A DNA stretch of 64,000 nt, taken from NCBI RefSeq assembly GCF_008757455.1, contig NZ_VCMV01000002.1:156578-220577 (forward strand), in the 5' to 3' direction. A program made the position numbers and the translations under genes. The notes below the pieces were generated by a model, which was not told the origin of the DNA, searched no databases, and worked only from the letters and a program-made list of their open reading frames with translations. Source of the DNA: Microvirga brassicacearum (GTDB taxonomy: Bacteria; Pseudomonadota; Alphaproteobacteria; Rhizobiales; Beijerinckiaceae). Below, in pieces: positions 29,761-38,508 of the stretch; position 1 is the first letter of the stretch, and each line of letters starts with the position of its first letter.

Positions 29761-29968
29761 CCACGGCAGATGATGTCATCTTTTTTGAGCACCCGGTGAT
29801 GCAATTTTCGGCACAATTGGGATTGATCTTTGGTATTAGTGAGGGCCGCTGGCATCTCCGGCACGATCACAGCTTGTGTTTTGACGAGGGGCTGTGTTGT
29901 GTGCTGAGGCGAGTCGTGACCTTTATTGTTTTTATTCCTGCCAACAAACCCGATCCTGAAGGCGTTCC

Positions 29969-31297
29969 ATGCGTTTGAGCCGTTTCTTCCTGCCCATCCT
30001 CCGCGAGACTCCCAAGGAAGCGGAGATCATGTCCCATCGTCTCATGCTGCGGGCCGGCATGATCCGTCAGGAATCGGCGGGAATTTACGCCTGGCTGCCG
30101 CTGGGTCTGCGGGTGCTGAACAAGATCAGCGCGATCGTCCGTGAGGAACAGAACCGCGCCGGTGCCGTCGAACTTCTGATGCCGACGGTGCAATCGGCCG
30201 ACCTGTGGCGCGAATCCGGCCGCTATGACGCCTATGGCAAGGAGATGCTGCGCATCCAGGATCGGCACGACCGGGAAATGCTCTACGGCCCGACCAACGA
30301 GGAAATGATCACCGAAATCTTCCGCGGCTATGTGCGTTCCTACAAGGACCTGCCGCTCAATCTCTATCACATCCAGTGGAAGTTCCGCGACGAGGTGCGG
30401 CCGCGTTTCGGCGTCATGCGCTCGCGCGAATTCCTCATGAAGGATGCATATACGTTCGACATCGATCAGGCCGGCGCGCGACATTCCTACAACCGGATGT
30501 TCGTCGCCTATCTTCGCACCTTTGCACGCATGGGCCTGAAGGCGATCCCGATGCGGGCCGATACCGGTCCGATCGGCGGCGATCTCAGCCACGAATTCAT
30601 CATTCTCGCGGCGACGGGCGAGAGCGAGGTTTTCTGCCACGCGGATTATCTCGACTACGACACGCCCGCGGTCGATACCGATTTCGACAATGCGGAAGGC
30701 CTGCAGGGCCTTGTCGACAAATGGACGGCGCTTTACGCGGCGACTTCCGAGATGCACGACGTTTCCGCCTATGAGGCGGTGCCGGCAGACAAGAAGATGT
30801 CGGCGCGCGGCATCGAGGTCGGCCACATCTTCTATTTCGGCACCAAATATTCGGCCCCGATGGGCGCCAAGGTGATGGGACCGGACGGCAAGGATCACGA
30901 TGTCCATATGGGCTCCTATGGCATCGGCCCGAGCCGCCTGATCGCCGCCATCATCGAGGCGAGTCATGACGAGAACGGCATCATCTGGCCGGAATCAGTG
31001 GCGCCGTTCGATATCGCGCTGCTGAACCTGAAGGCCGGCGATGCAGCGACCGACGAGGCTTGCAACAGGCTCTATCGCGAACTGAGTGCGGCGGGCCGCG
31101 ACGTGCTCTACGACGACCGCGACGAACGGCCGGGCGGAAAGTTCGCGACGGCCGATCTCATCGGCATTCCGTGGCAGGTCGTGATCGGCCCCAAGGGTCT
31201 CGCCGACGGCAACGTCGAACTGAAGCACCGCGCAACCGGCGACAAGCAGGTTGTGCCGCTCGGCGAAGTGGTTTCGCGCTTTGCAAAGCGCGGTTAG
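29969..31297 (+). CDS. proS: Proline--tRNA ligase (type 2, alphaproteobacterial)
   Basis: 442 residues. A class II synthetase of the short form lacking the editing (INS) domain, as in other alphaproteobacteria. Motif 1 region: [21 protein letters not shown]; motif 2: [20 protein letters not shown]; motif 3: [15 protein letters not shown]. The anticodon-binding domain occupies the C-terminal third ([12 protein letters not shown] onwards). The 5' gap is AT-rich compared with the surroundings and contains the minus-strand terminator. A repeat element separates it from lolC. Confidence 0.97.
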   Translation: MRLSRFFLPILRETPKEAEIMSHRLMLRAGMIRQESAGIYAWLPLGLRVLNKISAIVREEQNRAGAVELLMPTVQSADLWRESGRYDAYGKEMLRIQDRHDREMLYGPTNEEMITEIFRGYVRSYKDLPLNLYHIQWKFRDEVRPRFGVMRSREFLMKDAYTFDIDQAGARHSYNRMFVAYLRTFARMGLKAIPMRADTGPIGGDLSHEFIILAATGESEVFCHADYLDYDTPAVDTDFDNAEGLQGLVDKWTALYAATSEMHDVSAYEAVPADKKMSARGIEVGHIFYFGTKYSAPMGAKVMGPDGKDHDVHMGSYGIGPSRLIAAIIEASHDENGIIWPESVAPFDIALLNLKAGDAATDEACNRLYRELSAAGRDVLYDDRDERPGGKFATADLIGIPWQVVIGPKGLADGNVELKHRATGDKQVVPLGEVVSRFAKRG

Positions 31298-31340
31298 TCG
31301 GCGTGATGTCTTTGCCCATATCAAGCGCGCGCCCTTTTAA

Positions 31341-31460
31341 CCTCCCCCTTGTGGGGAGGTCGACGCGCGCAGCGCAGCGGGTGGGGGTGTTGCGCGACCG
31401 ATCGAGATCCGTGGCACAGACACCCCCACCCCCAACCCCTCCCCACAAGGGGGAGGGGAG
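31341..31460. repeat. Palindromic repeat, family G
   Basis: CCTCCCCCTTGTGGGGAGGT at the left and CCCCTCCCCACAAGGGGGAG at the right are inverted copies, each followed or preceded by a G-run or C-run (GGGTGGGGGT / ACCCCCACCC). The right end, GGGGGAGGGGAG, lies immediately before the GTG start of lolC and acts as its apparent Shine-Dalgarno sequence. Confidence 0.85.
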
Positions 31461-31463
31461 TAG

Positions 31464-32765
31464 GTGAGCGGTACATCCAAAACGATCGCGAACGGCACCG
31501 CCACCGCCTCCGGCACGAGGCCATTCTCGCTCTTCGAATGGATGCTCGCCGGGCGCTATCTGCGCACGCGCCGACGTGAGGGTTTCGTCTCGGTCATCGC
31601 GGGCTTCTCGTTCCTCGGCATCATGCTCGGCGTCGCGACGCTCATCGTCGTGCTGTCGGTGATGAACGGCTTCCGCAAGGAATTGCTCGACAAGATCGTC
31701 GGCATCAACGGCCATATCTTCGTGGCGCCGATCGAGACCCCGCTCACCGATTACGATGCGGTGGCGCAGAGGATTGCGGCCGCGCCGGGCGTGAAGCGCG
31801 CGATGCCGCTCGTGGAAGGCCAGGCGTTCGGTTCCTCGCAATATAGCGGCAGCGGCGTTCTGGTGCGCGGCGTGCGCACTGACGACCTGAAGAAGATCGA
31901 CCATATCGCCGGCAATATCCGGCAGGGCACGCTCGAGGATTTCGACAAGGGGGAGGGCGTTGCCATCGGCCGCCGTCTCGCCGAGTCGCTGTCGCTGCAG
32001 GCGGGCGACACCTTCACGCTCATCACGCCGCGCGGCGCCTCGACGCCCTTCGGCACCGCGCCGCGCATCAAGGGGTATCCAGTGAAGGCGGTGTTCGAGA
32101 TCGGTATGTCCGAATTCGACTCGACTTTCGTGTACATGCCGCTCGCTGAAGCGCAGAGCTACTTCAATCGTCCCGACGACGTGCAGTTGATCGAGGTCTA
32201 TCTCGACAATGCCGATCGCGTGGATGAAGCCCGCATCGCGATCGAAGAGGCCGCCGGTCGGCCGATCCTGATGACCGATTGGCGGCAGCGCAACCGCACC
32301 TTCTTCGGCGCGCTCGAGGTGGAGCGAAACGTCATGTTTCTCATCCTGACGCTGATCGTGCTTGTGGCCGCGCTCAACATCATCTCGGGCCTGATCATGC
32401 TGGTGAAGGACAAGTCGAGCGACATCGCGATCCTGCGCACCATGGGGGCGACCAAGGGCGCGATCATGCGCGTGTTCCTGATCACCGGCGCGTCGATCGG
32501 CATCGTCGGCACCATTGCGGGGTTTGGGCTCGGTCTGTTGCTGGCGCTCAACGTGGAGAGCATCCGCAGTTTCATCTCGCACCTGACCAACACCAACCTG
32601 TTTCCGGCGGAGCTCTATTTCCTCAGCCGTCTTCCGGCGGACGTGAACCCGACGGAAGTCTTGTCGATCCTGCTGATGGCGATGGTGCTGTCGTTGCTGG
32701 CAACGCTCTATCCGTCCTGGCGCGCCGCGAAGCTCGACCCGGTCGAAGCCCTTCGTTACGGATAA
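31464..32765 (+). CDS. lolC: Lipoprotein-releasing ABC transporter permease (LolC/LolE type)
   Basis: 433 residues, GTG start. Topology: one N-terminal helix (SVIAGFSFLGIMLGVATLIVV), a large periplasmic MacB-like domain (about residues 70-285), and three C-terminal helices (FLILTLIVLVAALNIISGLI; GASIGIVGTIAGFGLGLLLA; LSILLMAMVLSLLATLYPSW). It extracts lipoproteins from the inner membrane for transfer to LolA. Only one permease gene is present, so it is probably a homodimer (LolF-like) working with LolD just downstream; LolC or LolE cannot be separated. The start codon is three bases after a repeat element. Confidence 0.93.
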   Translation: MSGTSKTIANGTATASGTRPFSLFEWMLAGRYLRTRRREGFVSVIAGFSFLGIMLGVATLIVVLSVMNGFRKELLDKIVGINGHIFVAPIETPLTDYDAVAQRIAAAPGVKRAMPLVEGQAFGSSQYSGSGVLVRGVRTDDLKKIDHIAGNIRQGTLEDFDKGEGVAIGRRLAESLSLQAGDTFTLITPRGASTPFGTAPRIKGYPVKAVFEIGMSEFDSTFVYMPLAEAQSYFNRPDDVQLIEVYLDNADRVDEARIAIEEAAGRPILMTDWRQRNRTFFGALEVERNVMFLILTLIVLVAALNIISGLIMLVKDKSSDIAILRTMGATKGAIMRVFLITGASIGIVGTIAGFGLGLLLALNVESIRSFISHLTNTNLFPAELYFLSRLPADVNPTEVLSILLMAMVLSLLATLYPSWRAAKLDPVEALRYG

Positions 32766-33464
32766 ATGATGTCATCCGGCCAACCGCAACCAGCCCTTTT
32801 CCTCTCCAAGGTCGAACGCCGCTACCCGCAAGGCGAGACGTCTCTCGAAGTCCTGCGCGGCGGCGATCTGGCGATTTGGCCCGGTGAGATGGTCGCCCTC
32901 GTGGCACCGTCAGGCACCGGCAAATCGACCTTGCTGCATCTCGCAGGGCTGCTCGAAAAGCCCGATGGCGGCGAGATCTATGTGGGCGGCCGGCCGACCG
33001 CCGCCATGGACGATTCGGAGCGCACCCGCATCCGCCGCGAGGACCTTGGTTTCGTCTATCAGTTTCACCATCTGCTGCCGGAATTTTCGGCGCTCGAGAA
33101 CGTTGTCATCCCGCAACTGATCCGCGGCTTGAGCAAGGCGGATGCGCGCAGTCGCGCGAGCCAGCTTCTGACGTTTCTGGGTTTGGGAAAACGGCTCGAC
33201 CATCGCCCCGGGGAATTATCCGGCGGCGAACAACAGCGCGTCGCCATCGCGCGGGCGGTCGCCAACGCGCCGCGCCTGCTGCTCGCCGACGAGCCCACCG
33301 GCAATCTCGATCCGAACACGGCCGACCGGGTGTTCCAGACGCTGGTTGCCATCGTGCGCGCCTCGAAACTCGCCGCGCTCATCGCCACCCACAACCTCGA
33401 ACTCGCGAGCCGCATGGACCGGCAGGTGACGATCCGCGACGGCTTGATCGTGCCGCTCACGTAG
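32766..33464 (+). CDS. lolD: Lipoprotein-releasing system ATP-binding protein
   Basis: 232 residues, ABC ATPase energising lipoprotein release with the upstream permease, whose stop it abuts (TAAATG). Walker A is APSGTGKST, signature [14 protein letters not shown], Walker [13 protein letters not shown], and the switch His lies in [10 protein letters not shown]. Two adjacent ATG codons could serve as start. Its last 78 bases (33387-33464) are repeated in diverged form 250 bp downstream, on the other side of a palindromic element. Confidence 0.95.
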   Translation: MMSSGQPQPALFLSKVERRYPQGETSLEVLRGGDLAIWPGEMVALVAPSGTGKSTLLHLAGLLEKPDGGEIYVGGRPTAAMDDSERTRIRREDLGFVYQFHHLLPEFSALENVVIPQLIRGLSKADARSRASQLLTFLGLGKRLDHRPGELSGGEQQRVAIARAVANAPRLLLADEPTGNLDPNTADRVFQTLVAIVRASKLAALIATHNLELASRMDRQVTIRDGLIVPLT

Positions 33465-33513
33465 CTTGCTGGCGATCAGGCCGACTGCATCCCACTAGAG
33501 CGGAACTGCCTCC

Positions 33514-33629
33514 CGTCAGCGCGTCTGGGTTCCGGGTTCCGCTGCGCGGCCCCGGAATGACGGGAATGCGTCCCGTTATCACTGACGCCCGTCATTCCGG
33601 GGCGAGCAAAGCGAGAACCCGGAACCCAT
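33514..33629. repeat. Palindromic repeat, family C, copy 1
   Basis: GTCAGCGCGTCTGGGTTCCG ... CCCCGGAATGACGGG is followed after a short spacer by its inverse, CCCGTCATTCCGGGGCGAGC ... GAACCCGGAACCC. The arms are inverted copies and the element sits between lolD and the duplicated lolD tail. Copies 2 and 3 flank the GIY-YIG gene at 53.6-54.2 kb, with arm order exchanged. Confidence 0.85.
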
Positions 33630-33636
33630 AAACACG

Positions 33637-33714
33637 ACCCACAATCGCGAATTCACCAGCTGCATGGACCGGCAGGTGACGATCCGCGACGGCCTGATCG
33701 TGCCGCTCACGTAG
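33637..33714 (+). pseudogene. Duplicated 3' fragment of lolD
   Basis: These 78 bases align without gaps to lolD 33387-33464. In the same frame they read [20 protein letters not shown] and so on to the same TAG, against [20 protein letters not shown] in the real gene. The last ~55 bases differ at only one position, while the first ~25 are more diverged. There is no start or upstream coding sequence, so this is a gene remnant. Confidence 0.85.
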
Positions 33715-33726
33715 AAGCGTTGCGCG

Positions 33727-33830
33727 AGAGCCGGATTCAGTTTCTTCGAATCTGATCCGGCTCTCTTCTTTTTGTTTTGGCGCATGATCTTTCGGCGAAC
33801 CGGTATCCACTTCGCCGGATCAGGCTTTAG
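33727..33830. repeat. Direct repeat, family B, left copy
   Basis: Contains two hairpins: GAGCCGGAT ... ATCCGGCTC and GGCGAACCGGTATCCACTTC with GCCGGATC, joined by a T-rich stretch and GGCGCATGATCTTTCGG. About 100 bases are nearly identical to 34223-34323 in the same orientation. The VOC gene lies between them, and its stop codon is formed by this copy's CTTTAG end. Confidence 0.85.
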
Positions 33831-34180
33831 TTCGACGACCAGACGGCCAGTTCGTAGCCGTCAGGATCGGCGAAATGGAAGCGCCGCCCGCCTGGAAAGC
33901 TGAAAACCGGCGTCACGATCCTCGCTCCCAGCGCTTCGAGGCGCGCCTGGGTCTCAGCGAGATCGTCCGCATAAAGAATGACGAGCGGACCGCCGGGACG
34001 GATGGGCCCGCCCGTCGTCAATCCGCCGGTGAGCCGGCCATCGGTAAACTCGCAATAGGTCGGGCCATAATCGGTAAAGCGCCAGCCGAAGGCCTTTCCG
34101 TAGAATTCCTTCGAACGGGCGATATCGGCGACGTTGAATTCGATATTGTCGATCTGGCGGTCGTTTCCCTTGGCACCCAT
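33827..34180 (-). CDS. VOC family (glyoxalase/dioxygenase-fold) protein
   Basis: 117 residues, a single vicinal-oxygen-chelate domain with paired beta-alpha-beta-beta-beta units. Conserved elements: IDNIEFNVADIARSKEFYGK at the start, FGWRFTDYGPTYCEFTDGR, and FHFADPDGYELAVWSSN at the end, the last typical of lactoylglutathione lyase-like proteins. The usual first metal His is replaced (IEFNV), while H of FHFADPDG and the Glu in YELAVW remain, so a canonical metal site is incomplete. Substrate unknown. It is encoded against its neighbours and sits exactly between two copies of a direct repeat. Confidence 0.85.
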   Translation of the reverse strand: MGAKGNDRQIDNIEFNVADIARSKEFYGKAFGWRFTDYGPTYCEFTDGRLTGGLTTGGPIRPGGPLVILYADDLAETQARLEALGARIVTPVFSFPGGRRFHFADPDGYELAVWSSN

Positions 34181-34222
34181 GGCGCGTCCTCTCGATCCGT
34201 TGATGCTGCTTCGGCTTAATCC

Positions 34223-34323
34223 AGAGCCGGATCACTTTCTTCGAATCTGATCCGGCTCTATCTCTTTGTTTGGCGCATGATCTTTCGGCGAACCGGTCTC
34301 CACTTCGCCGGATCAGGCTCTAG
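34223..34323. repeat. Direct repeat, family B, right copy
   Basis: Same two hairpins and same orientation as 33727-33830 (AGAGCCGGATCACTTTCTTC, then GGCGCATGATCTTTCGGCGA, ending CTCTAG). It lies 43 bp upstream of the VOC start, so the two copies bracket the gene. Confidence 0.85.
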
Positions 34324-34406
34324 CATTTGCGCGCGTTAACCTCCCGTTGACTCCGCCGCCACCCCAGCGTTATCCCCGCTTTACACAGAACAGAACGCGA
34401 ACAATA

Positions 34407-34538
34407 ATGAACATGTCAGGAACGTGGAGCAAAGACATGGTTCGCACCCTCATCGAAACCGCCGCTGAAATCACCTCGCTCGCCATCTTCGGCAGCATGG
34501 TGGCGATCTGGGCGCTCGCCCTCTCGCCGATGGCTTGA
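34407..34538 (+). CDS. Putative 43-residue membrane peptide upstream of dnaE
   Basis: MNMSGTWSKDMVRTLIETAA leads into one hydrophobic segment (ITSLAIFGSMVAIWALALSP, about residues 21-41). A second ATG two codons later could be the start. No clear ribosome-binding site is visible, and it lies between the family B repeat and dnaE on the same strand. I do not recognise a family. The regular amphipathic-then-hydrophobic layout is the only argument for it being real. Confidence 0.35.
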   Translation: MNMSGTWSKDMVRTLIETAAEITSLAIFGSMVAIWALALSPMA

Positions 34539-34646
34539 CCCCGAAGTTCACAGGCAAAGGCCGCATGCGACGATAATTTGCGCCGATCCTGCTGGTGGGG
34601 TCGGAGCGCCGCATGCGAAAATGGGGGCCTTCTGAGTCGGGGTTCC

Positions 34647-37600
34647 ATGGCGCGTATTCTTCAAGATATCGGTTTCGTGCATCTGCACGTGCATTCGTCG
34701 TATTCGCTGCTCGAGGGCGCGCTGAAGATCGGCAAGATTGCCGATCTGGCGAAAGCCGACAAGCAACCGGCGATCGCCCTGACGGACACCAACAATCTCT
34801 TCGGTGCGCTCGAATTCTCCGAGAAGCTCTCGGGCTCCGGCATCCAGCCGATTCCAGGCGTTCAACTGTCGGTCTGTTTCGAGGAGGCCGACCCGGTTGC
34901 GCGGATCGCGCCGGTGGCAACCAACATCGTCCTTCTGGCACAGACCGAGGAGGGCTATCGCAACCTCATGCGTCTCGTCAGTCACGCCTATTTCGGCGTG
35001 CCGCTGGGCGATGCCCCGCGGGTTGCAGCGACCGCGCTGGCGGCTCATTGCGAAGGCCTTATCGCGCTCACCGGTGGTCTCACCGGTCCCCTCGACACGG
35101 CGCTTCGCGACGGCGGGCGGCCCGATGTGGCGCAAGCGCGGCTCGACGTCCTGAAGCACGCTTTCGGTCACCAGCTCTATGTGGAGATCCAGCGTCACGG
35201 CCTCGACGAGGAACGGCTGGTCGAGGCCGAACTGATCGCGCTCGCCGATCGCAACGGCCTGCCGCTCGTTGCCGCCAACGAGCCGTTCTTCGCCGCAACG
35301 GGAGATTTCGAGGCGCATGACGCGCTGCTGGCGATTTCCAGCGGCCGGGTGGTGTCGGACGGTGCGCGCCGCCGCCTCTCGCCGCAGCACGATTTCAAGA
35401 CGCGCCAGCAGATGATGGAGCTGTTCAAGGATCTGCCCGACGCACTGCAGGCGACCGTCGAGATCGCCATGCGGTGCTCGACGCGCGTGACCACGCGCAA
35501 GCCCATCCTGCCCCGTTTCGGCACCGGTTCGGACGCCACGCCGCTCGACGAGGATGCCGAGCTGAAACGGCAGGCCGAGGAAGGCCTCGTGAAGCGGCTT
35601 GCCGCCCATGGCACGGCGCCGGGGCTGACCGAGCAGGATTATCACGACCGGCTCGCCTTCGAGATCAGCGTCATCCAGCGCATGAAGTTTCCCGGCTACT
35701 TTCTGATCGTGGCCGACTTCATAAAATGGGCCAAGGACAACGACATTCCGGTCGGACCCGGTCGTGGTTCGGGCGCCGGATCGCTCGTCGCCTATGCACT
35801 CACCGTGACCGATCTTGATCCGCTGCGGTTCGGCCTGCTGTTCGAGCGCTTCCTCAATCCGGAACGCGTATCGATGCCTGATTTCGACATCGATTTCTGC
35901 GTCGATGGACGCGAGCGCGTCATCGATTACGTGCAAAAGCGCTACGGCGAGGAGCAGGTCGCGCAGATCATCACCTTCGGCACGCTTCTGGCGCGCGGCG
36001 TGATCCGCGATGTCGGGCGCGTCCTCGAAATGCCTTACGGCCAGGTGGACAAGCTCACCAAACTTGTGCCGCAGAATCCGGCCAGTCCCGTCACGCTGAA
36101 ACAGGCGATCGAAGGCGAGCCGAAGCTGCAGGCCGCGATCGACGAGGAGCCCGTCGTCGCGCGCATGCTCACCATCGCGCAGAAGCTCGAAGGCCTGCAC
36201 CGCCACGCCTCCACGCACGCCGCCGGCGTGGTGATCGGCGATCGTCCCTTGCAGGAACTGGTGCCGCTCTATCGCGATCCCAAGACCGGTATGCGCGTGA
36301 CCCAGTACAACATGAAATGGGTCGAGCAGGCGGGCCTCGTGAAGTTCGACTTCCTCGGCCTCAAAACCCTGACCGTTTTGCGCGCCGCCGTCGATCTGAT
36401 CCGGCGCAGGGGCGTGGAGATCGACCTGTCGGCGCTTCCGCTCGACGACCGCCAATCCTATGAGGCGCTCTGCCGGGGCGAGACGGTCGGCGTGTTCCAG
36501 GTGGAAAGCGCGGGCATGCGCAAGGCCCTGGTGGAGATGGAGGCCGACCGGTTCGAGGACCTGATCGCCCTGGTGGCGCTCTATCGGCCGGGCCCGATGG
36601 CGAATATCCCGGTCTATTGCGCGCGCAAACTCGGCAAGGACGAGCATAACAAGAAGCACTGGTATCCCCATCCCAAGCTCGAGCCGGTGTTGCGCGAAAC
36701 CTTCGGCATCATCGTCTATCAGGAGCAGGTGATGGAGGTGGCCAAGGTGCTCGCCGGCTATTCGCTCGGCGATGCCGACCTGCTGCGCCGCGCCATGGGC
36801 AAGAAGATCAAGAAGGAGATGGACGACCAGCGCGAGCGCTTCGTCTCCGGGGCGGTCGCGGGCGGGCTCGACAAGAGCAATGCCAACGAGATCTTCGACC
36901 TCCTGGCGAAGTTCGCCGATTACGGCTTCAACAAGAGCCACGCCGCCGCCTATGCGCTGGTGGCCTTCCAGACCGCTTATCTCAAGGCCAATCACCCGGT
37001 CGAGTTTCTCGCCGCCTCGATGACGCTCGATCTCGACAATACCGACAAGCTCTCCGAATTCCGGCGCGAGGCGCAGCGCCTCGGCATCAAGGTCGAGCCG
37101 CCCTCCGTCAACCGCTCAGGCGTGGTGTTCGACGTGCGATACGACGCGGAAGGGCAGGGCGCGATCCTCTATGCGCTCGCCGCCATCAAGGGCGTCGGAC
37201 GCCAGGCCATCGAAGCGCTCATGGAAGCGCGCGGCGAGGAGCCGTTCCGCGATCTCGCCGATTTTGCCCGCCGCATCAATCCGCGCTCGCTCAACAAGCG
37301 CACGCTCGAAAACTTGATCGCGGCCGGCGCCCTCGACGAACTCGAGCCGGACCGGGCGAAGGCCGCGGCTTCCATCGACGCGGTGATGAGCCTCGCGCAG
37401 CAATCCCACGATGCGGCCAACGGCGGCATGGCGGATATGTTCGGCGGCGTCGCTTCAGGCGATGTGCAGTTGCGCATCCCGCCCTTCGAGCCGTGGCCCG
37501 CCTCGGAGCGCCTGCAGCGCGAATACGACGCGGTCGGCTTCTTCCTGTCCGGCCATCCCCTCGATGAATATGGCGACCTGCTGAAGAAGCTGCGTGTGCA

Positions 37601-38120
37601 GACATGGGTCGAATTCTGCCGCTCGGTGAAGGCCGGCAACTCGGTCGGCCGTATCGCCGCGACGGTCCTCGACCGGCAGGAGCGCCGCACCAAGACCGGC
37701 AACAAGATGGGCATCCTCACCCTGTCCGACCAGACCGGGCACTTCGAGGCCATCCTGTTCTCCGAAGGGCTTCAGCGCTACCGCGAAATCCTCGAGCCTG
37801 GCAGCGCCGTGGTGCTGATGGTGGCGGCGGGGCTCGAAGGCGACGAGGTGAGGGCGCGCATCGGCACGGCCGAGCCGCTCGAAGAGGCCATTTCCAAGCA
37901 CCAAAAGGGCATGCGCATCTTCCTGCGCGACGAGCGTCCGATCGGCAGCGTCTTCGAGCGGCTGAAAGCCAAGGGCGAGGGCGAGGTTTCGCTGGTCCTG
38001 ATCCTCGATGACGGCGACCGGGAGGTGGAGGTCAAGCTTCCCGGCAAGTACATGGCCTCGCCGCAGATCGCCGGCGCGCTGAGGGCGGTGCCGGGGGTGG
38101 TGGACGTGCATATGAATTAG
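34647..38120 (+). CDS. dnaE: DNA polymerase III alpha subunit
   Basis: 1157 residues, the replicative polymerase catalytic subunit of the DnaE1 type. The N-terminal PHP domain begins FVHLHVHSSYSLLEGAL. The polymerase core has GPGRGSGAGSLVAYAL, the catalytic acidic motif MPDFDIDFC, HASTHAAGVVI, and KTLTVLRAAVDLI. Beta-clamp, tau-binding and OB-fold regions occupy the C-terminus (VGRIAATVLDRQERRTKTGN). The ATG at 34647 gives the standard start; in-frame codons upstream are not conserved. A family D repeat begins directly after the stop codon. Confidence 0.98.
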   Translation: MARILQDIGFVHLHVHSSYSLLEGALKIGKIADLAKADKQPAIALTDTNNLFGALEFSEKLSGSGIQPIPGVQLSVCFEEADPVARIAPVATNIVLLAQTEEGYRNLMRLVSHAYFGVPLGDAPRVAATALAAHCEGLIALTGGLTGPLDTALRDGGRPDVAQARLDVLKHAFGHQLYVEIQRHGLDEERLVEAELIALADRNGLPLVAANEPFFAATGDFEAHDALLAISSGRVVSDGARRRLSPQHDFKTRQQMMELFKDLPDALQATVEIAMRCSTRVTTRKPILPRFGTGSDATPLDEDAELKRQAEEGLVKRLAAHGTAPGLTEQDYHDRLAFEISVIQRMKFPGYFLIVADFIKWAKDNDIPVGPGRGSGAGSLVAYALTVTDLDPLRFGLLFERFLNPERVSMPDFDIDFCVDGRERVIDYVQKRYGEEQVAQIITFGTLLARGVIRDVGRVLEMPYGQVDKLTKLVPQNPASPVTLKQAIEGEPKLQAAIDEEPVVARMLTIAQKLEGLHRHASTHAAGVVIGDRPLQELVPLYRDPKTGMRVTQYNMKWVEQAGLVKFDFLGLKTLTVLRAAVDLIRRRGVEIDLSALPLDDRQSYEALCRGETVGVFQVESAGMRKALVEMEADRFEDLIALVALYRPGPMANIPVYCARKLGKDEHNKKHWYPHPKLEPVLRETFGIIVYQEQVMEVAKVLAGYSLGDADLLRRAMGKKIKKEMDDQRERFVSGAVAGGLDKSNANEIFDLLAKFADYGFNKSHAAAYALVAFQTAYLKANHPVEFLAASMTLDLDNTDKLSEFRREAQRLGIKVEPPSVNRSGVVFDVRYDAEGQGAILYALAAIKGVGRQAIEALMEARGEEPFRDLADFARRINPRSLNKRTLENLIAAGALDELEPDRAKAAASIDAVMSLAQQSHDAANGGMADMFGGVASGDVQLRIPPFEPWPASERLQREYDAVGFFLSGHPLDEYGDLLKKLRVQTWVEFCRSVKAGNSVGRIAATVLDRQERRTKTGNKMGILTLSDQTGHFEAILFSEGLQRYREILEPGSAVVLMVAAGLEGDEVRARIGTAEPLEEAISKHQKGMRIFLRDERPIGSVFERLKAKGEGEVSLVLILDDGDREVEVKLPGKYMASPQIAGALRAVPGVVDVHMN

Positions 38121-38369
38121 GCGAATGGTGAGTGGCGAATGGCGAATTCGGCGGTGCGATCGAGAGCTATCTGCCGCTCACCACCACACCCTCGTCATGC
38201 CCGGGCTGATCCGGGCCCCCACGCCTTTTTCCGGCGCCCTCGCGAGAAAGTCTGGATGGCCGGGTCGAGCCCGGCCATGACGGGCCGGGTTTGACAGTGG
38301 GAGTGTTTGGCCAGCCATTGGCGCCGTCGAGACTACCCCACTCGCCATTCGCCACTCCCCATTCGCCAC
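38121..38369. repeat. Nested inverted repeats: family D (outer) around a family E pair (inner)
   Basis: The outer arms GCGAATGGTGAGTGGCGAAT (38121 on) and CTCGCCATTCGCCACTCCCC (to 38369) match the nuoI-nuoJ element. Inside lie two facing arms, CCTCGTCATGCCCGGGCTGA at about 38189 and GGATGGCCGGGTCGAGCCCG at about 38252, like the nuoD-nuoE repeat. This fills most of the 388-bp dnaE-rpsB gap. Confidence 0.8.
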
Positions 38370-38374
38370 CACCC

Positions 38375-38403
38375 TTGCTTTCGCCCCGATTCTCCCCTAT
38401 AGG
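38375..38403 (+). promoter_or_regulatory. Probable promoter of rpsB
   Basis: TTGCTT at 38375-38380 and TATAGG at 38398-38403 with a 17-base spacer, about 105 bp before rpsB and directly after the repeat block. The leader RNA would contain GC hairpins (CCACCGGTGG, GGCCGG-TTTT-CCGGTCC) before the CCGGAGAGATACC ribosome-binding region, which could host S2 autoregulation; that is inference. Confidence 0.5.
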
Positions 38404-38508
38404 CGCGCTCATCCCACACGCGGAGCTTGCTCGATGATTTAATCGGGCTGCCACCGGTGGCCGGTTTTCCGGTCCACTGCTCCGCGGAGGCCTAACCGGA
38501 GAGATACC

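Noticed and set aside
29312..29779. 155-residue minus-strand protein in the DUF1467-proS gap
   Set aside because: It reads straight through a strong intrinsic terminator and into a palindromic repeat, so a long protein is unlikely; a short RNA is preferred.
33464..34400. Insertion sequence remnant between lolD and dnaE
   Set aside because: No transposase sequence is visible; the repeats are short palindromic elements rather than IS ends.
34548..36995. 815-residue minus-strand frame opposite dnaE
   Set aside because: Shadow of dnaE; no start context and no recognisable domain.
38404..38508. Named riboswitch or ribosomal leader upstream of rpsB
   Set aside because: Hairpins are present but do not match any leader motif I can recall well enough to name.
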